Below, piece after piece: positions 8,515 through 19,589 of a stretch of 64,000 bases of DNA (the first letter of the stretch is position 1; each line of letters opens with the position of its first letter). The stretch covers positions 806,001-870,000 of the forward strand of contig NZ_PDJK01000002.1 in NCBI RefSeq assembly GCF_002564045.1, written 5' to 3'. Made by a program: the position numbers and the translations under genes. The notes beneath the pieces were generated by a model that was not told where the DNA came from, made no database searches, and saw only the letters and a program-made list of their open reading frames with translations. Source of the DNA: Amycolatopsis sulphurea (lineage in GTDB: Bacteria; Actinomycetota; Actinomycetes; Mycobacteriales; Pseudonocardiaceae).

Positions 8515-8928
8515 TCAGATCCGCAGTACGCAGTGGGCGGCGAGCACTTCCCGACCGGCTCGCCACGGCGGGGCGCGAGCACCCGATCGCCCGCGGCCCG
8601 TTCCCGACGGCTGCGCCGCCGCTTCCCCGCCTCGGCGCACGAGGAACAGGGCCAGCAGCAGGCCGGCCGCCCCGAGCAGCACAGCCACGCACAGGTGCAG
8701 CATCGAATACACGCCGACGGGATCAGCGCCGACCCCGTATGACATCTCGTGACCGGACGACTCGTGGCCGGACGACATCACGTGCCCGGTCATCGTGACG
8801 TCCGCATGGCCGGCCCCGCCCGCAGCCCCGTGCGGCGCCGGGAGGTGGTGCATGGCCAGCACTCCGAGCACCAGCACCACGAACGCCAGCCGCCGGATCA
8901 GCGGTGACTGGCGCGACGGGGTGCCCAC
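8515..8928 (-). CDS. Small His/Met-rich membrane protein (DUF6153-like)
   Basis: Predicted two-helix membrane protein of about 137 residues. The first helix (RLAFVVLVLGVLAMHHLPAP) is followed by a His/Met-rich external segment (VTMTGHVMSSGHESSGHEM) suited to bind copper, then a second helix and a basic tail. The exact start is uncertain: an ATG at 8964 is in frame but overlaps the operator, so the GTG at 8928 is preferred. It resembles small actinobacterial DUF6153 proteins found beside DUF305 genes; the family name is from memory. It is probably the first gene of a two-gene copper-inducible unit with the DUF305 lipoprotein. Confidence 0.55.
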   Translation of the reverse strand: MGTPSRQSPLIRRLAFVVLVLGVLAMHHLPAPHGAAGGAGHADVTMTGHVMSSGHESSGHEMSYGVGADPVGVYSMLHLCVAVLLGAAGLLLALFLVRRGGEAAAQPSGTGRGRSGARAPPWRAGREVLAAHCVLRI

Positions 8929-8945
8929 CGGCTGACTGTAGCGCG

Positions 8946-8962
8946 ATACCCCGTATGGGTAC
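8946..8962. promoter_or_regulatory. Second CsoR-like operator
   Basis: ATACCCCGTATGGGTAC, a 17-bp dyad of the same form as 7909-7925, immediately upstream of the small membrane protein/DUF305 unit. Together the two sites suggest one repressor controlling both transcripts. Confidence 0.55.
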
Positions 8963-9095
8963 ATGACAGGCGCCCACCAGAGCTGCCCCGGCCGGGTGAT
9001 TGAACTCGCTTTCGTAACCCTTTGCGCACACCCGGTTGACCACCGTGAGCGGCGGCCCTTACCTTCAGCTGCCGGAAACAGGGACCCGAGGAACG

Positions 9096-10106
9096 GTGGG
9101 AATGCGAGGGCGGACGAAAACGCTCGTGTGCGGCGCGGCCGCCCTGCTGGGCGTAATGGTGGCTCTCGGCGGCTGTTCGGGAGATCCGGCCTCGGGCAGG
9201 ACCCGGGTGGTGTTCGTGCCGAAAGTCGGCGGAATCGCCTACTTCGACGCGATGAACGCAGGCGGCATGCAGGCCGCCCGCGAGTACGACCTGGAGTGGT
9301 CCACCCGCGCGCCCGCCACGGTGGCCCCGGCCGCGCAGATCGCGATCCTGCGGGACCTGATCAACGAGCATGTCGATGCCATCGCCGTCGCGCCCAATGA
9401 CCCGGCCTCGCTCGCCCCGGTCATCGCGGACGCCCGCGCGGAGGGCATCCACGTCCTCACCACCGACACCGACGCGCCCACGTCCAAGCGCGAGGTGTTC
9501 GTCAACCAGGCGACGCCCCAGGGCATCGGCACCGCCATGGTCGACGCGCTGATGGCCAAGACCGGCGAGGCAGGCGAGTTCGCCATCGTCTCGTGTGGGC
9601 CGAGCGCGGCGAACCTCAACAACTGGATCGACCACGAGACCGCGTACGCCGCACAACGCTATCCGAAGGCTCGCCTGGTCGAGACTGTGTACGCCGGCGA
9701 GGACGTCACTACCGCTACGAAGCTGGCGAAGCAGATCCTCGACCGGCATCCACACCTGACCGGAATGATCGGCCAGTGCACCACGTCCGCTCCGGCCGTT
9801 GCACAGGCCGTACGTGATCAGCAGAAGATCGGCCGCGTGTACACCGTCAGCACGGGTACGCCGCAGATGATGAAGCCGTACCTGCTCGACGGTTCGTGTT
9901 CCAAGACGGTGCTGTGGAACGTCGAGTCGCTCGGCTACCTCACCGCCTGGACCGCGAAGCGGCTCACCGACGGAACAGAGCTACGGCCCAGCAACGACGT
10001 GAGCCCGGAGCTGCCCGGCGTGAAGTACGACGCGCGCGATCACACGATCCTGCTCGGCGATCCCCTGCTGATCACTCAGGACAACGTGGACCAGTACAAG
10101 TACTGA
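9096..10106 (+). CDS. Sugar/autoinducer-2-type ABC binding lipoprotein (LsrB/RhaS-like)
   Basis: Solute-binding lipoprotein of 336 residues, periplasmic-binding-protein-like fold of the pentose/AI-2 class. The GTG at 9096 follows GAGGAAC; an ATG at 9102 is the alternative. The lipobox is VALGGC. The fold markers are clear: VVFVPKVGGIAYFDAMNAGG at the first strand, IAVAPNDPASLAPVI and HVLTTDTDAP in the N-lobe, and IGQCTTSAPAVAQAV in the C-lobe. LsrB and rhamnose-binding proteins have the same KVGGIAYF-type start, so the ligand is a sugar or furanone-like compound. No permease or ATPase gene is near, so it is an orphan receptor or serves a distant transporter. Confidence 0.8.
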   Translation: MGMRGRTKTLVCGAAALLGVMVALGGCSGDPASGRTRVVFVPKVGGIAYFDAMNAGGMQAAREYDLEWSTRAPATVAPAAQIAILRDLINEHVDAIAVAPNDPASLAPVIADARAEGIHVLTTDTDAPTSKREVFVNQATPQGIGTAMVDALMAKTGEAGEFAIVSCGPSAANLNNWIDHETAYAAQRYPKARLVETVYAGEDVTTATKLAKQILDRHPHLTGMIGQCTTSAPAVAQAVRDQQKIGRVYTVSTGTPQMMKPYLLDGSCSKTVLWNVESLGYLTAWTAKRLTDGTELRPSNDVSPELPGVKYDARDHTILLGDPLLITQDNVDQYKY

Positions 10107-10113
10107 CCCGGCT

Positions 10114-11658
10114 TCAGCGCACGTCGACGGTCACTGTCGCCGTCTTGGTGCGCGCGGGCAGCTTCGTCGTGTCGACCCGCAGGTACTCGCCGTCGTCCTG
10201 TTTGCCGTTCGGCAGGGTCTTGGCGTGCAGCGTGTACGGAGCCGCCGCGTTGGCCACGCCGTCGATGCCGAAGTCGTTGTCGTTGCTGATCACCAGCGTA
10301 CGTCCGCCGTCGGTGGTGGCGACACCCTCCACCTTGTCATGGCCGAAGAAGCCGCCGCTCGGATCCAGCTCGGTCACCAGTGCGCCGAGGTCGAGGGACA
10401 GCTTCTTCGCAGACGGCTTCACGCCCACCTTTGCGAGGTCCTTCATTGCTTCGTCCGTGGTGTCCTTACCCACGTACGCCTCAATGCTCTTCCCACCGTC
10501 GACGGACATCCCCTTCACGTCGGTCGCGCCGCGCAGGTCGATCTCGTACAGCTTCTTGTACGCACCCGGCTGGACCTTGCCGTCACGCTCGTCCACCAGG
10601 AACCGCGTCGGCGACAGCGCCGTGATCTCACTGACCGCGGTACCGGTGTCGGCCGGGTTGTCGAGCAGGTACAGATACTCGTGCGTGGCACGGGTTTTCA
10701 GGTCCACGGTGACGATCCGGAGCGTGGTCACGTTGCCGGGCTTCTTCGTGAGATCCGGCTGCTGCAGGGCCGACTGCATGATGCCGACCAGCGTACGGCC
10801 GTCCGGGGTGATGGTCAGCCCTTCCATTCCCTTGTTCGGCACGCGGTTCTTCAGCTCCGCGGGCAGCGAACCGTCGTAGGGCGAGAGCCGCTCGATCGCC
10901 CGGCCGTCCGCGCGGAAGTGCGTGATGAACGGGCCGTACTCGTCGGAAACCCAGAACGTTCCGTCCTGCAGCGCGACCAGCCCTTCCGGGTCGTAGCCGT
11001 TCGGCGAGGCGGGCAGCGGCTTGCCGTCGAGGTCGACGATCTTCTCCCCGGTGCTCGCGACGGTGTTGACCTGCCCGTTGTAGGGCGAGCCGTCCGCGGC
11101 GCGCAGCGGGATCCGCTTCTCCAGCACCGCTTTGCCGTTGACGAGCCGGAATTTGCCGATGGCCGGGTCGAACGACGGGATCGGTTCGACCTTGCCGCCG
11201 TCCGGCGCGTCCACGTTCGGGCCACGGTCGGTGAGGCCGTAGACCTCGTCGCGGGAACCCGGCACCGAGGTGACCGCGGAACCGTAGGCGCCGCCGGCGA
11301 TCGGCACACCGCCAATCGTCGCCAGCGGCGGCAGCGCGGTCGGGTAGAGGCTGACCGCGTCGGACACCGTGTACGTGAACGAATCCCGCCCGGTGAACCC
11401 GGCGGCCGGGGTGTAGTGGAACGAGCCGTCGGCGCCGACAGTCACCGTGCCGTGCGCGGCCGCAGTGTGCCGGACCACTGCGCCGGCACCGTGCGTACGC
11501 AGCAGGTCGCCCTGCAGCACCTGCCCGGACCGCACCCGGTAGGCGGCATCGTGGGTGTGCGGCCCGGAAGGCCCTCCGCCGTGCGCCTCGGCCGTCCCGC
11601 CGGCCGCCAAGGGCAGCACCAGGATCCCGGCGGCCACGCCGATTCTCACGCGCTTCAT
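10114..11658 (-). CDS. Secreted phytase-like esterase with N-terminal cadherin-like domain
   Basis: Exported protein of 514 residues. The ATG at 11658 has GGAGGAG 8 nt upstream and starts a signal peptide (RVRIGVAAGILVLPLAAG). Residues about 35-105 form a cadherin-like tandem-repeat domain (GADGSFHYTPAAGFTGRDSF). The rest is the beta-propeller named esterase-like activity of phytase, with VYGLTDRGPNVD, GYDPEGLVALQDGTFWVSDE, NKGMEGLTITPDGRTL and FLVDERDGK marking successive blades. Family members hydrolyse phosphate or carboxyl esters; the substrate here is unknown. It converges with the binding-protein gene, 7 bp between their stops, and appears to be monocistronic. Confidence 0.85.
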   Translation of the reverse strand: MKRVRIGVAAGILVLPLAAGGTAEAHGGGPSGPHTHDAAYRVRSGQVLQGDLLRTHGAGAVVRHTAAAHGTVTVGADGSFHYTPAAGFTGRDSFTYTVSDAVSLYPTALPPLATIGGVPIAGGAYGSAVTSVPGSRDEVYGLTDRGPNVDAPDGGKVEPIPSFDPAIGKFRLVNGKAVLEKRIPLRAADGSPYNGQVNTVASTGEKIVDLDGKPLPASPNGYDPEGLVALQDGTFWVSDEYGPFITHFRADGRAIERLSPYDGSLPAELKNRVPNKGMEGLTITPDGRTLVGIMQSALQQPDLTKKPGNVTTLRIVTVDLKTRATHEYLYLLDNPADTGTAVSEITALSPTRFLVDERDGKVQPGAYKKLYEIDLRGATDVKGMSVDGGKSIEAYVGKDTTDEAMKDLAKVGVKPSAKKLSLDLGALVTELDPSGGFFGHDKVEGVATTDGGRTLVISNDNDFGIDGVANAAAPYTLHAKTLPNGKQDDGEYLRVDTTKLPARTKTATVTVDVR

Positions 11659-11747
11659 CCGTTTACTCCTCCTCCGGCACCGTCCGGCGCCGGAGGAAGT
11701 CTTGATGCCCGAGTTGGACAACGGCCGTCTTCAAGACGACACCCGCG

Positions 11748-13190
11748 TTAACGAGCACGGCGTATCCGCGCGGCCACCGCCCCGGAACCGACCACGAGCA
11801 GGATCACGGCCAGCCCCCAGCGGCGCTGTTTCTGGATCCGCTTGCGCTTGGCCAAAGCCTTGTTCTGCACCTTCTTGGGGATCGGCTTCGCCTTGCCCGA
11901 AGGCGGCTGGTGCGGCGGTGAAACGGCAAGCGACGCCGACGGTGGCTCCGGTGCCGGCGACGGGGGTACCGGCGACGGCAGGGGTTGTAACGGTGGCGGG
12001 GCGGCCAGCACAGGCGGAACGGCCGGGGCTTCCGGCGCTTCCCCCTCTTCCGGCGGGCTTGGCGGCGGTGCCGGGGCCGGGGAGGCGGGTGGGGTCGCTG
12101 GGGTGGAAGGGATCGGTGTCGTCGGCGGGACGAGCGTATGTGGCGGAGTGGGTGTCGGGGTCGGCGTGGGGGACAGGGTAGGTGTGCTCGGCGGCGTCGG
12201 CGTAGGTGCCGGGGTAGGCGTAGGTGCGGGCGTAGGTGCGGGCGTCGGGGTAGGTGTGGGCGTCGGCGTGGGGGCCGGAGTAGGTGTGGGCGTGGGAGTA
12301 GGTGTGGGCCTGGGAGTTGGTGTGGGCGTCGGAGTCGGGGTAGGCGGCGCGGACGGCGTGAGGCAGCCCGCCCCGTCCGAACTCATCAGCGCCGGTCCGG
12401 TGCTGACCTCCACCGGCTGCCCGCCGGGCGGCAGCCGGTAGGTCACGCTGCGGTGGCCGATCCGGTTCGCGGTCGCGTACAGCTCGTTGTCCGGCCCGAA
12501 CACCACCGAGCCGTACGCCGAGGCCGCCGGGAACCGCGCGCCGGGCACCGGGCGTACCTGCCCGGTCGCCGGATTCACGGTGACCACCGTCGCGAGACCC
12601 GGGTAGGGAACCGAGACGCCGTACAGCAATCCGTCGGACGGGTTGTACGCCAGATCGTCCACTCCGGACGCCAGCAGCCACGGGTGCAGCAGCCGGGGCG
12701 GAGCGGCCGTGAGGTAGCCGGGGCTGCCCGGGTCGACGTCCACTGTGTACAGACTGGTCTCCCTCAGCACGTACCACGAGTTCCCGGACATCGCCCCGGC
12801 GACCGCACCGGTGACCCAGCTCCAGGTGCCGTGGTGCCCGTCGCGGCCCACCGGGCCGAGGTCGCGCACCCGCCCTTCGTCGTCGACCAGCACCGCGTGC
12901 GAGCCGTCCCGGAACGGGCCTTCGGCCACCCCGTAGGTCACCTCCTGCCGGGCGTGATAAGCGATCGCGTTGAGTTCGTGGCGGCTGGTGCCCAGCGGCT
13001 GCCGGGCGCCCGAGGGCAGGGTCAGCCGCACGATCGAAGAGGAGTGCCCGTCCGTGCTCTCCACCTGCAGCACCGGGCAGCTCGCGGGCGCCGCGGCAGC
13101 GCTGCGCCCGGGCGGGCCGAGCAGCCCGGTGGCCACGAGCAGCCCCGAGACGGCGGCCGAGACGGCCACCACGCTGAGGTACCGGCGCAC
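11748..13190 (-). CDS. Cell-surface beta-propeller protein with long Thr-Pro stalk and C-terminal membrane anchor
   Basis: A 480-residue exported protein. Order: signal peptide (residues 1-34), a beta-propeller-like domain to about residue 245 (repeats such as [16 protein letters not shown] and [18 protein letters not shown], similar to DUF6923 proteins), a Pro/Thr-Pro stalk of about 170 residues, a basic Lys/Arg patch ([11 protein letters not shown]) and a final transmembrane helix. The stalk is encoded by degenerate GTN-GGN-type repeats on the plus strand near 12170-12350. The design is that of a receptor or binding module held away from the membrane. It follows the DUF4239 gene by 3 bp, so the two are co-transcribed. 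Ligand unknown. Confidence 0.7.
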   Translation of the reverse strand: MRRYLSVVAVSAAVSGLLVATGLLGPPGRSAAAAPASCPVLQVESTDGHSSSIVRLTLPSGARQPLGTSRHELNAIAYHARQEVTYGVAEGPFRDGSHAVLVDDEGRVRDLGPVGRDGHHGTWSWVTGAVAGAMSGNSWYVLRETSLYTVDVDPGSPGYLTAAPPRLLHPWLLASGVDDLAYNPSDGLLYGVSVPYPGLATVVTVNPATGQVRPVPGARFPAASAYGSVVFGPDNELYATANRIGHRSVTYRLPPGGQPVEVSTGPALMSSDGAGCLTPSAPPTPTPTPTPTPRPTPTPTPTPTPAPTPTPTPTPTPAPTPAPTPTPAPTPTPPSTPTLSPTPTPTPTPPHTLVPPTTPIPSTPATPPASPAPAPPPSPPEEGEAPEAPAVPPVLAAPPPLQPLPSPVPPSPAPEPPSASLAVSPPHQPPSGKAKPIPKKVQNKALAKRKRIQKQRRWGLAVILLVVGSGAVAARIRRAR

Positions 13191-13193
13191 GGC

Positions 13194-13955
13194 TCAGCCG
13201 AGCCGGGTGACCGCGGCGGTGAACGCGTCCGGGTGCACGCTCGATCCGCCGGAGAACGGGTTCTGCAGCTGCAGGATCGCGTACAGCAGCAACGCGATGG
13301 TGCCGGCCAGGGTGGACACGATCACCAGGTGCGCGGCCATCCGCGTGCCGCCGAACAGGTTGGGCAGCAACATGAAGATGATGCCGCCGAGGATCAGCGC
13401 GAACCACATCACCGCGCCCACGCCCTGTTCCTCGGCACCGTTGAGCCGGTCCTGCCGGGACTGGTAGGTCTGCCAGAGCTGGTCGGTCGCCTCGTTCTTG
13501 CGGTCGGTCTCCCAGTCGTCGGAGGCGGACGCGGCGGCGACCACGCGGCGCATCTGGTCGAGCTGGGACCAGCCGGTGGCCGGGATCGGACTGTCGGCGG
13601 CCAGCTGCGGCCATTCCTGCTGTGCCACGGTGTTCACGTACGCGGTGGCGAGCGCGCGCACCTGCTCGCCGGTGTCGCCCGGCAGCGCCTCGGCGGCCCA
13701 GGTGGCCGCGACGAGGCTGTCCGCCTCGGTGTAGGAGTCTTCCCGCGCGCTCGACACCCCGTCGAACAGCGAGATCAGCACGAAGGCGACCAGTACCGCG
13801 TACAGCCCGCCGACAATGGTGAACACCTGACCGGCCGCGTCATTGTTGTCGCGCCGTCCTTCGTCCCAGCCGAAGCGCCGAACCAGGTAACCGATCACCG
13901 CGGCCACCACGGCCGCGCCGATCACCCAGAACACACCGGTCAGGTAGACGTTCAT
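13194..13955 (-). CDS. DUF4239 (bestrophin-like) membrane protein
   Basis: A 253-residue integral membrane protein. The ATG at 13955 has AAAGGACA upstream. Two N-terminal helices (NVYLTGVFWVIGAAVVAAVI and GQVFTIVGGLYAVLVAFVLI) frame a basic loop; then comes a helical extracytoplasmic region with LVAATWAAEALP, and two C-terminal helices beginning VMWFALILGGIIFMLLPNLF. This pattern is the DUF4239 family, described as bestrophin-like; channel activity has not been shown for it generally. It is translationally linked to the downstream surface protein (3 bp gap), so the two may act together in the membrane. Confidence 0.75.
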   Translation of the reverse strand: MNVYLTGVFWVIGAAVVAAVIGYLVRRFGWDEGRRDNNDAAGQVFTIVGGLYAVLVAFVLISLFDGVSSAREDSYTEADSLVAATWAAEALPGDTGEQVRALATAYVNTVAQQEWPQLAADSPIPATGWSQLDQMRRVVAAASASDDWETDRKNEATDQLWQTYQSRQDRLNGAEEQGVGAVMWFALILGGIIFMLLPNLFGGTRMAAHLVIVSTLAGTIALLLYAILQLQNPFSGGSSVHPDAFTAAVTRLG

Positions 13956-14458
13956 CCGTGTCCTTTCGATGAACCAGGGGAGAAATCGATCCGCGAGCCC
14001 GTGTTCCACGGCCGCGGCGGACGTGACGCTAGCCAGCCGATTGCCGACCGGACAACAGGCGGAGCGACGATTCAGCCGGGTGGCCGCGCGGGCCCCGCCG
14101 CGGTTCGCCGGTTTGGAGCAGTGCGACCCGCCGGAACCTACTGAAACCGTTACCCTCTAGCGAAAATCGCTCGTTTTCCAGCCACCGGAGAACCGGGGCG
14201 GGTTACGCCCGCCGACACACGGTGACCCGGACGGGCGGCCCGGCCATCGGCGGGCGCGGCGGATGTCCGGTAATCAGGCCCCGGCGGGCCGGCATCCGGC
14301 CCCGGCACCCGATCGTGTGATTGTCGGGCCCGGCCGTCTTGCTATGTTGATTCGCGGCGCCGCTGCCGTATCGCATTCCGCGAACCTCGACCTATCAATT
14401 TATCGACAGCAAATTCAGGTCCGCGCGCCGGACAATTCGACGTTAGGTGGTTTTCCCT
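13956..14458. other. Intergenic region upstream of the encapsulin operon
   Basis: A 503-bp gap between divergent units with no convincing gene. It holds a locally A/T-richer stretch at 14150-14180. A weak promoter-like pair lies at TTGTCG (14321-14326) and TATGTT (14343-14348), spaced 16 bp, which would give a leader of about 100 nt. Both shell genes and the cargo gene are presumably expressed from here. Confidence 0.35.
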
Positions 14459-15889
14459 GTGACCGTCACGGACCCCGTAGACACCGCTGGTTCCGGAAAT
14501 GCCCAGAATGCCGAACAACCGCAGCTGAGTCTCGGCCGGGCCGCGGCCCGCACCATCGCGACCACGACCAAGTCCGTTCCGCAGATGCAGGGGATCTCCT
14601 CGCGCTGGCTGCTGCGGGCGCTGCCCTGGGTCGAAGTCTCCGGCGGTGCGTACCGGGTCAACCGCCGGCTCAGCTACTCCGTCGGCGACGGCCGGGTCAC
14701 CTTCGTCACCACCGGCGATCAGGTCCGGGTGATCCCGCCGGAGCTGGGCGAGCTGGCCCCGCTGCGCGGGTACGAGGACGAGGAGGTGCTGGGCGAGCTG
14801 GCCGGCCGGTTCGTGCAGCACGAGTACCAGCCGGGCGACGCGCTGGTCGAGTTCGGGCACCAGGCCGACCAGGTCTACCTGATCGCGCACGGCAAGATCA
14901 GCAAGGCCGGCCCCGGTGCCTACGGGGACCACACCGTGCTCGGCACCCTCGCCGACGGCGACTACTTCGGCGAGGGCGTGCTGACCAGCGCGGACGGCAT
15001 CTGGGAGTACACCGCGCGGGCGATCACCGCGTGCACCGTGCTCGCCCTGCCGCGCAGCGAGCTCCAGGGTGTGCTGGACCGGTCCGAGACGTTGCGCGCG
15101 CACCTGGAGAGCCACGTCGCCAACGGCGAACTCGACTCCAACGACCACGGTGAAGCGGCCATCGACGTCGCCTCCGGCCACGACGGCGAACCGCAGCTGC
15201 CGGGCACGTTCGTGGACTACGACGCCTCACCGCGCGAGTACGAGCTGAGCGTGGCGCAGACCGTGCTGCGCGTGCACAGCCGGGTCGCGGACCTCTACAA
15301 CCAGCCGATGAACCAGATCGAGCAGCAGCTGCGGCTCACCATCGAGGCGCTGCGCGAGCGCCAGGAGCACGAGCTGGTCAACAACACCGACTTCGGCCTG
15401 CTGCACAACGCCGACTTCGCGCAGCGGGTGTCCACCCGCGCCGGCGCGCCCGGCCCGGACGACTTCGACGAGCTGCTTTCGCTGGTGTGGAAGGACCCCG
15501 GGTTCTTCCTGGCACACCCGAAGACGATCGCCGCGTTCGGCCGCGAGTGCAACCACCGCGGCGTGTACCCGGACTCGGTGGACCTCGGCGGGCACCAGGT
15601 GCCGGCCTGGCGGGGCGTGCCGATCCTGCCGTGCAACAAGATCCCGATCACCGGGACCCGGACCAGCTCGGTCCTGCTGATGCGGACCGGGGAACAGGAC
15701 CAGGGCGTGGTCGGGCTGCACCAGACCGGGCTGCCCGACGAGTACCAGCCGGGCCTGAACGTGCGGTTCATGGGGATCAGCGAGCAGGCGATCATGTCCT
15801 ACCTGGTGAGCGCGTACTACTCGGCCGCGGTGCTGGTGCCGGACGCGCTGGCGGTGCTGGAGAACGCCGAGATCGGCCGCGTGGACTGA
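14459..15889 (+). CDS. Family 2B encapsulin shell protein 1 (with cNMP-binding-like insert)
   Basis: A 476-residue HK97-fold capsid-like protein that self-assembles into a protein nanocompartment. The GTG at 14459 is chosen because AGGTGG lies 8 nt upstream. Order: short disordered N-arm; start of the shell domain ([20 protein letters not shown]); an inserted cyclic-nucleotide-binding-like domain at about residues 100-220, with PGDALVEFG and the cassette DYFGEGVL; then the rest of the HK97 fold ([79 protein letters not shown]). Such inserts define family 2B. It is the first gene of a shell-shell-cargo operon. Cyclic-nucleotide binding itself is not shown by sequence. Confidence 0.9.
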   Translation: MTVTDPVDTAGSGNAQNAEQPQLSLGRAAARTIATTTKSVPQMQGISSRWLLRALPWVEVSGGAYRVNRRLSYSVGDGRVTFVTTGDQVRVIPPELGELAPLRGYEDEEVLGELAGRFVQHEYQPGDALVEFGHQADQVYLIAHGKISKAGPGAYGDHTVLGTLADGDYFGEGVLTSADGIWEYTARAITACTVLALPRSELQGVLDRSETLRAHLESHVANGELDSNDHGEAAIDVASGHDGEPQLPGTFVDYDASPREYELSVAQTVLRVHSRVADLYNQPMNQIEQQLRLTIEALRERQEHELVNNTDFGLLHNADFAQRVSTRAGAPGPDDFDELLSLVWKDPGFFLAHPKTIAAFGRECNHRGVYPDSVDLGGHQVPAWRGVPILPCNKIPITGTRTSSVLLMRTGEQDQGVVGLHQTGLPDEYQPGLNVRFMGISEQAIMSYLVSAYYSAAVLVPDALAVLENAEIGRVD

Positions 15890-16042
15890 CATGCCCGGAC
15901 CGGCCACTCCCCCGCGCCCGCCGGAGGCGGCACCGCCGAAGCCCCCGGTTCTGTCCCCTTCGGTGTCCGGCCCGACCGGGCTGGGCACCACCGCCGCGCG
16001 CATTCCGCCGCGGCCCACCGGTGCCGAGAAACGAGGAACCGC

Positions 16043-17422
<1,380 letters not shown>

Positions 17423-17447
17423 TCCCGGTGGCCAGAGGAGAGAACCG

Positions 17448-18464
17448 ATGACGACGGCCGATGCCCCCGCCCGCACGGTCGCCCAGGTGCTGGACTGGAG
17501 CCGGAACAGCTGGGAACCGGCGATGCGGGCGGGGATCGACCGGCTGCCCGGCTCGATGCGGCGGATCGCGGGCTACCACTTCGGCTGGTGGGACGCCGGC
17601 GGCGGGCCGGTGCCGGGGCCTGCGGGCAAGGCGCTGCGTCCGGCGCTGGCCCTGCTCTGCGCGGAAGCGGCGGGCGGGGACCCGGCGGACGCGGTCGCCG
17701 CCGCCGTGGCGGTCGAGCTGGTGCACAACTTCTCGCTGCTGCACGACGACGTGATGGACCGGGACGAGACCCGGCGGCACCGCCCCACGGCGTGGACGGT
17801 GTTCGGCACCGGACCGGCCGTGCTCGCCGGGGACGCGCTGCTCTCGCTGGCTTTCGACGTGCTCTCCCCGGACGGTCCGGAGGCCGCGCGGCTGCTCAGC
17901 ACGGCGGTGCTGGATCTGCTGCACGGCCAGCACGAGGACGTCTCGTTCGAGCAGCGGGCCGAGGTGGGCACCGAGGAGTGCGTGCGGATGGCCCAGGGCA
18001 AGACGGCCGCGCTGCTGAGCGTGTCCTGCGCGCTCGGGGTGCTGGTCACCGGCGGGTGTCCGGAGCAGGTGAGCGGCTTCAGCCGGTTCGGCCGCTGTCT
18101 CGGGCTGGCCTTCCAGCACGTGGACGATCTGCTGGGCATCTGGGGCGATCCGGCGGTGACCGGGAAGCCGGTGTACTCGGATCTGCGCAGCCGCAAGAAG
18201 TCGCTGCCGGTGGTCGCGGCGCTCACCTCGGGCACCGCGGCCGGCCGTGAACTGGCCGCGCTGTACCGGGAACCCTTGCCAGACAACAGGCTCGCGCATG
18301 CCGCGTCCCTTGTGGACAGTGCGGGCGGCAGGCGATGGAGCCAGGCACAGGCGGACGGCCTGCTCGCCGACGCGCTGGCCGCGCTCGACACCGCGGGTCA
18401 GGCCCCGCGGGCGAGCACGGAACTCACCGCGGTGGCGCAGCTGATCACCCGCCGGGATCACTAG
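17448..18464 (+). CDS. Polyprenyl synthetase, predicted encapsulin cargo
   Basis: A 338-residue trans-isoprenyl diphosphate synthase that joins isopentenyl diphosphate to an allylic diphosphate. Both metal-binding motifs are intact: HDDVMDRDETRRHR (first Asp-rich motif) and VDDLLGIWGDPAVTGKP (second), with KALRPAL for substrate phosphate and SRKKSLPVVAAL near the end. The ATG at 17448 has GGAGAG upstream. It lies 25 bp after shell 2 in the same operon; polyprenyl transferases are known cargo of family 2B encapsulins, which supports encapsulation. The N-terminal 25 residues (MTTADAPARTVAQVLDW) precede the catalytic fold and could carry the loading signal. The chain length of the product cannot be read reliably. 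No terpene cyclase lies in this window's operon. Confidence 0.88.
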   Translation: MTTADAPARTVAQVLDWSRNSWEPAMRAGIDRLPGSMRRIAGYHFGWWDAGGGPVPGPAGKALRPALALLCAEAAGGDPADAVAAAVAVELVHNFSLLHDDVMDRDETRRHRPTAWTVFGTGPAVLAGDALLSLAFDVLSPDGPEAARLLSTAVLDLLHGQHEDVSFEQRAEVGTEECVRMAQGKTAALLSVSCALGVLVTGGCPEQVSGFSRFGRCLGLAFQHVDDLLGIWGDPAVTGKPVYSDLRSRKKSLPVVAALTSGTAAGRELAALYREPLPDNRLAHAASLVDSAGGRRWSQAQADGLLADALAALDTAGQAPRASTELTAVAQLITRRDH

Positions 18465-19381
18465 CCGCCGGGGCGGGTCAGCCCCGCCTCGCCGGCGCCG
18501 CGGGACAGGACGACGTGTTCGGTGTCCGACACGGCTTCCTGCCCCCGCGGCGTCGGAGGCGCGCTGGTGAGATCCCGCACCCGGATCGGCGGGCCGAGGT
18601 CGATCAGCGTCGGCAGGTACTCCGCCCGGTCCACCGTCCAGCGCCCGTTCGCGCGGGTGAAGTGGAACCGTGCGGCCACGCCCTCCTCGGTGGCGCCGCG
18701 GGGTTCGTCGTGCCGGGCGACCTCGTTGCCGAGCCCGAAGGCGACCCATTTCCCGGCCACCTTGGCGAACGGCTGCACCACGTGCGCGTGATGGCCGACG
18801 ATCAGGTCCAGATCCGGTGAGGCGAGCAGCCGGTCCGCCAGCCGCTGCTGTTCGCCGGTCACCTCGTGCCGGTATTCCACGCCCCAGTGCAGGCTCGCGA
18901 CGACCACCTCGGCACCGGCCTGTTTGGCCGCGTGCGCCGCGGCGAGGATCTCGTCCGCATCGATTTCGTTGGCCAGCCACGGTTTTCCGGACGGCCGCTC
19001 GATGCCGTTGAACCCGAAAGCGTAGGACAGCTGCGCGACCTTCACCCCGTGCACGTCGAGGATCAGCGGTGTGTCCGCTTCCTTTGCCGACCGCGCGGAA
19101 CCGGTATGGTTCATCCCGGCCGCGTCGAGCTTGTCGAGAGTGCGGGTGACTCCGGAGGCGCCCTGGTCGAGGGTGTGGTTGGACGCGGTGGAACAGGTGT
19201 CGTATCCGGTGTCCCGCAACGCATCCACGATCTCGGGCGGCGCGCTGAAGGACGGATAGCCGTGGTAGGGACCGCCTTCGGGCGCCAGCGGTGTCTCCAG
19301 GTGGCAGATCGCCAGATCGGCGCTGGAGACCAGCGGTTTGACCCCGGCGAGGTGACCGGCGACCCCGCGATCACCGGGCGA
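18461..19381 (-). pseudogene. CapA-family (poly-gamma-glutamate synthesis-type) phosphoesterase, 5'-truncated
   Basis: The frame encodes the C-terminal part of a CapA-like metallophosphoesterase: LAICHLETPLAPEGG, STASNHTLDQGASG, VASLHWGVEY, LIVGHHAHVVQP and VAFGLGNEVA are family signatures. Reading upstream the frame meets TGA at 19382-19384, just after SPGDRGVAGHLAG; the usual opening segment with GD(V/I)ML and any signal peptide are absent. The only late start (GTG at 19228) would remove the first metal-site region. It is therefore judged a decapitated gene. The 5' break is next to a plus-strand gene stump and MITE copy C. Its 3' end overlaps the cargo gene's stop codon by 4 bp, convergently. 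Confidence 0.7.
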
Positions 19382-19462
19382 TCAACCCAGCTGAGCAAGG
19401 AGATCCAGGCACACGGCGGGGTCGGCCCCGCCGCGGACGCCGTCGAGACCTTCTTGTCCTGA
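19361..19462 (+). pseudogene. Possible 3' stump of a glycosyltransferase gene
   Basis: The plus frame ends with LSKEIQAHGGVGPAADAVE then FLS and TGA at 19462. This resembles the C-terminal helix of MGT-type glycosyltransferases. Upstream the frame is the antisense of the CapA remnant, so only about 30 codons remain. If correct, it marks a deletion junction that joined the end of one gene to the middle of another. Confidence 0.3.
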
Positions 19463-19477
19463 CGGCCGCGGCCCGGG

Positions 19478-19589
19478 CTGTGAAGGGGCCCTTCACAGAC
19501 TCTGAGTCCGTGAAGGGCCCCTTCACAGACCTTCACAGACCTCCGCGGTCTGCGCAGGGCCCCTCACACCGACTTTGCCGACACCCTGG
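19478..19589. mobile_element. MITE-like element, copy C (partial, right half)
   Basis: Contains the nested GTGAAGGGGCCCTTCAC pair and the right terminal repeat (CACACCGACTTTGCCGACAC) of copies A and B, but lacks the left half. The aminotransferase reading frame runs into it and uses the TGA inside the terminal repeat as its stop. Confidence 0.65.

Noticed and set aside
8946-8964. ATG at 8964 as start of the small membrane protein
   Set aside because: It would place the CsoR-like operator inside codons 1-7 and has no ribosome site; the GTG at 8928 is kept, though a leaderless start cannot be excluded.
12170-12350. Regulatory satellite repeat
   Set aside because: The degenerate hexamer pattern is explained by the Pro-Thr-Pro stalk codons of the surface protein on the minus strand.
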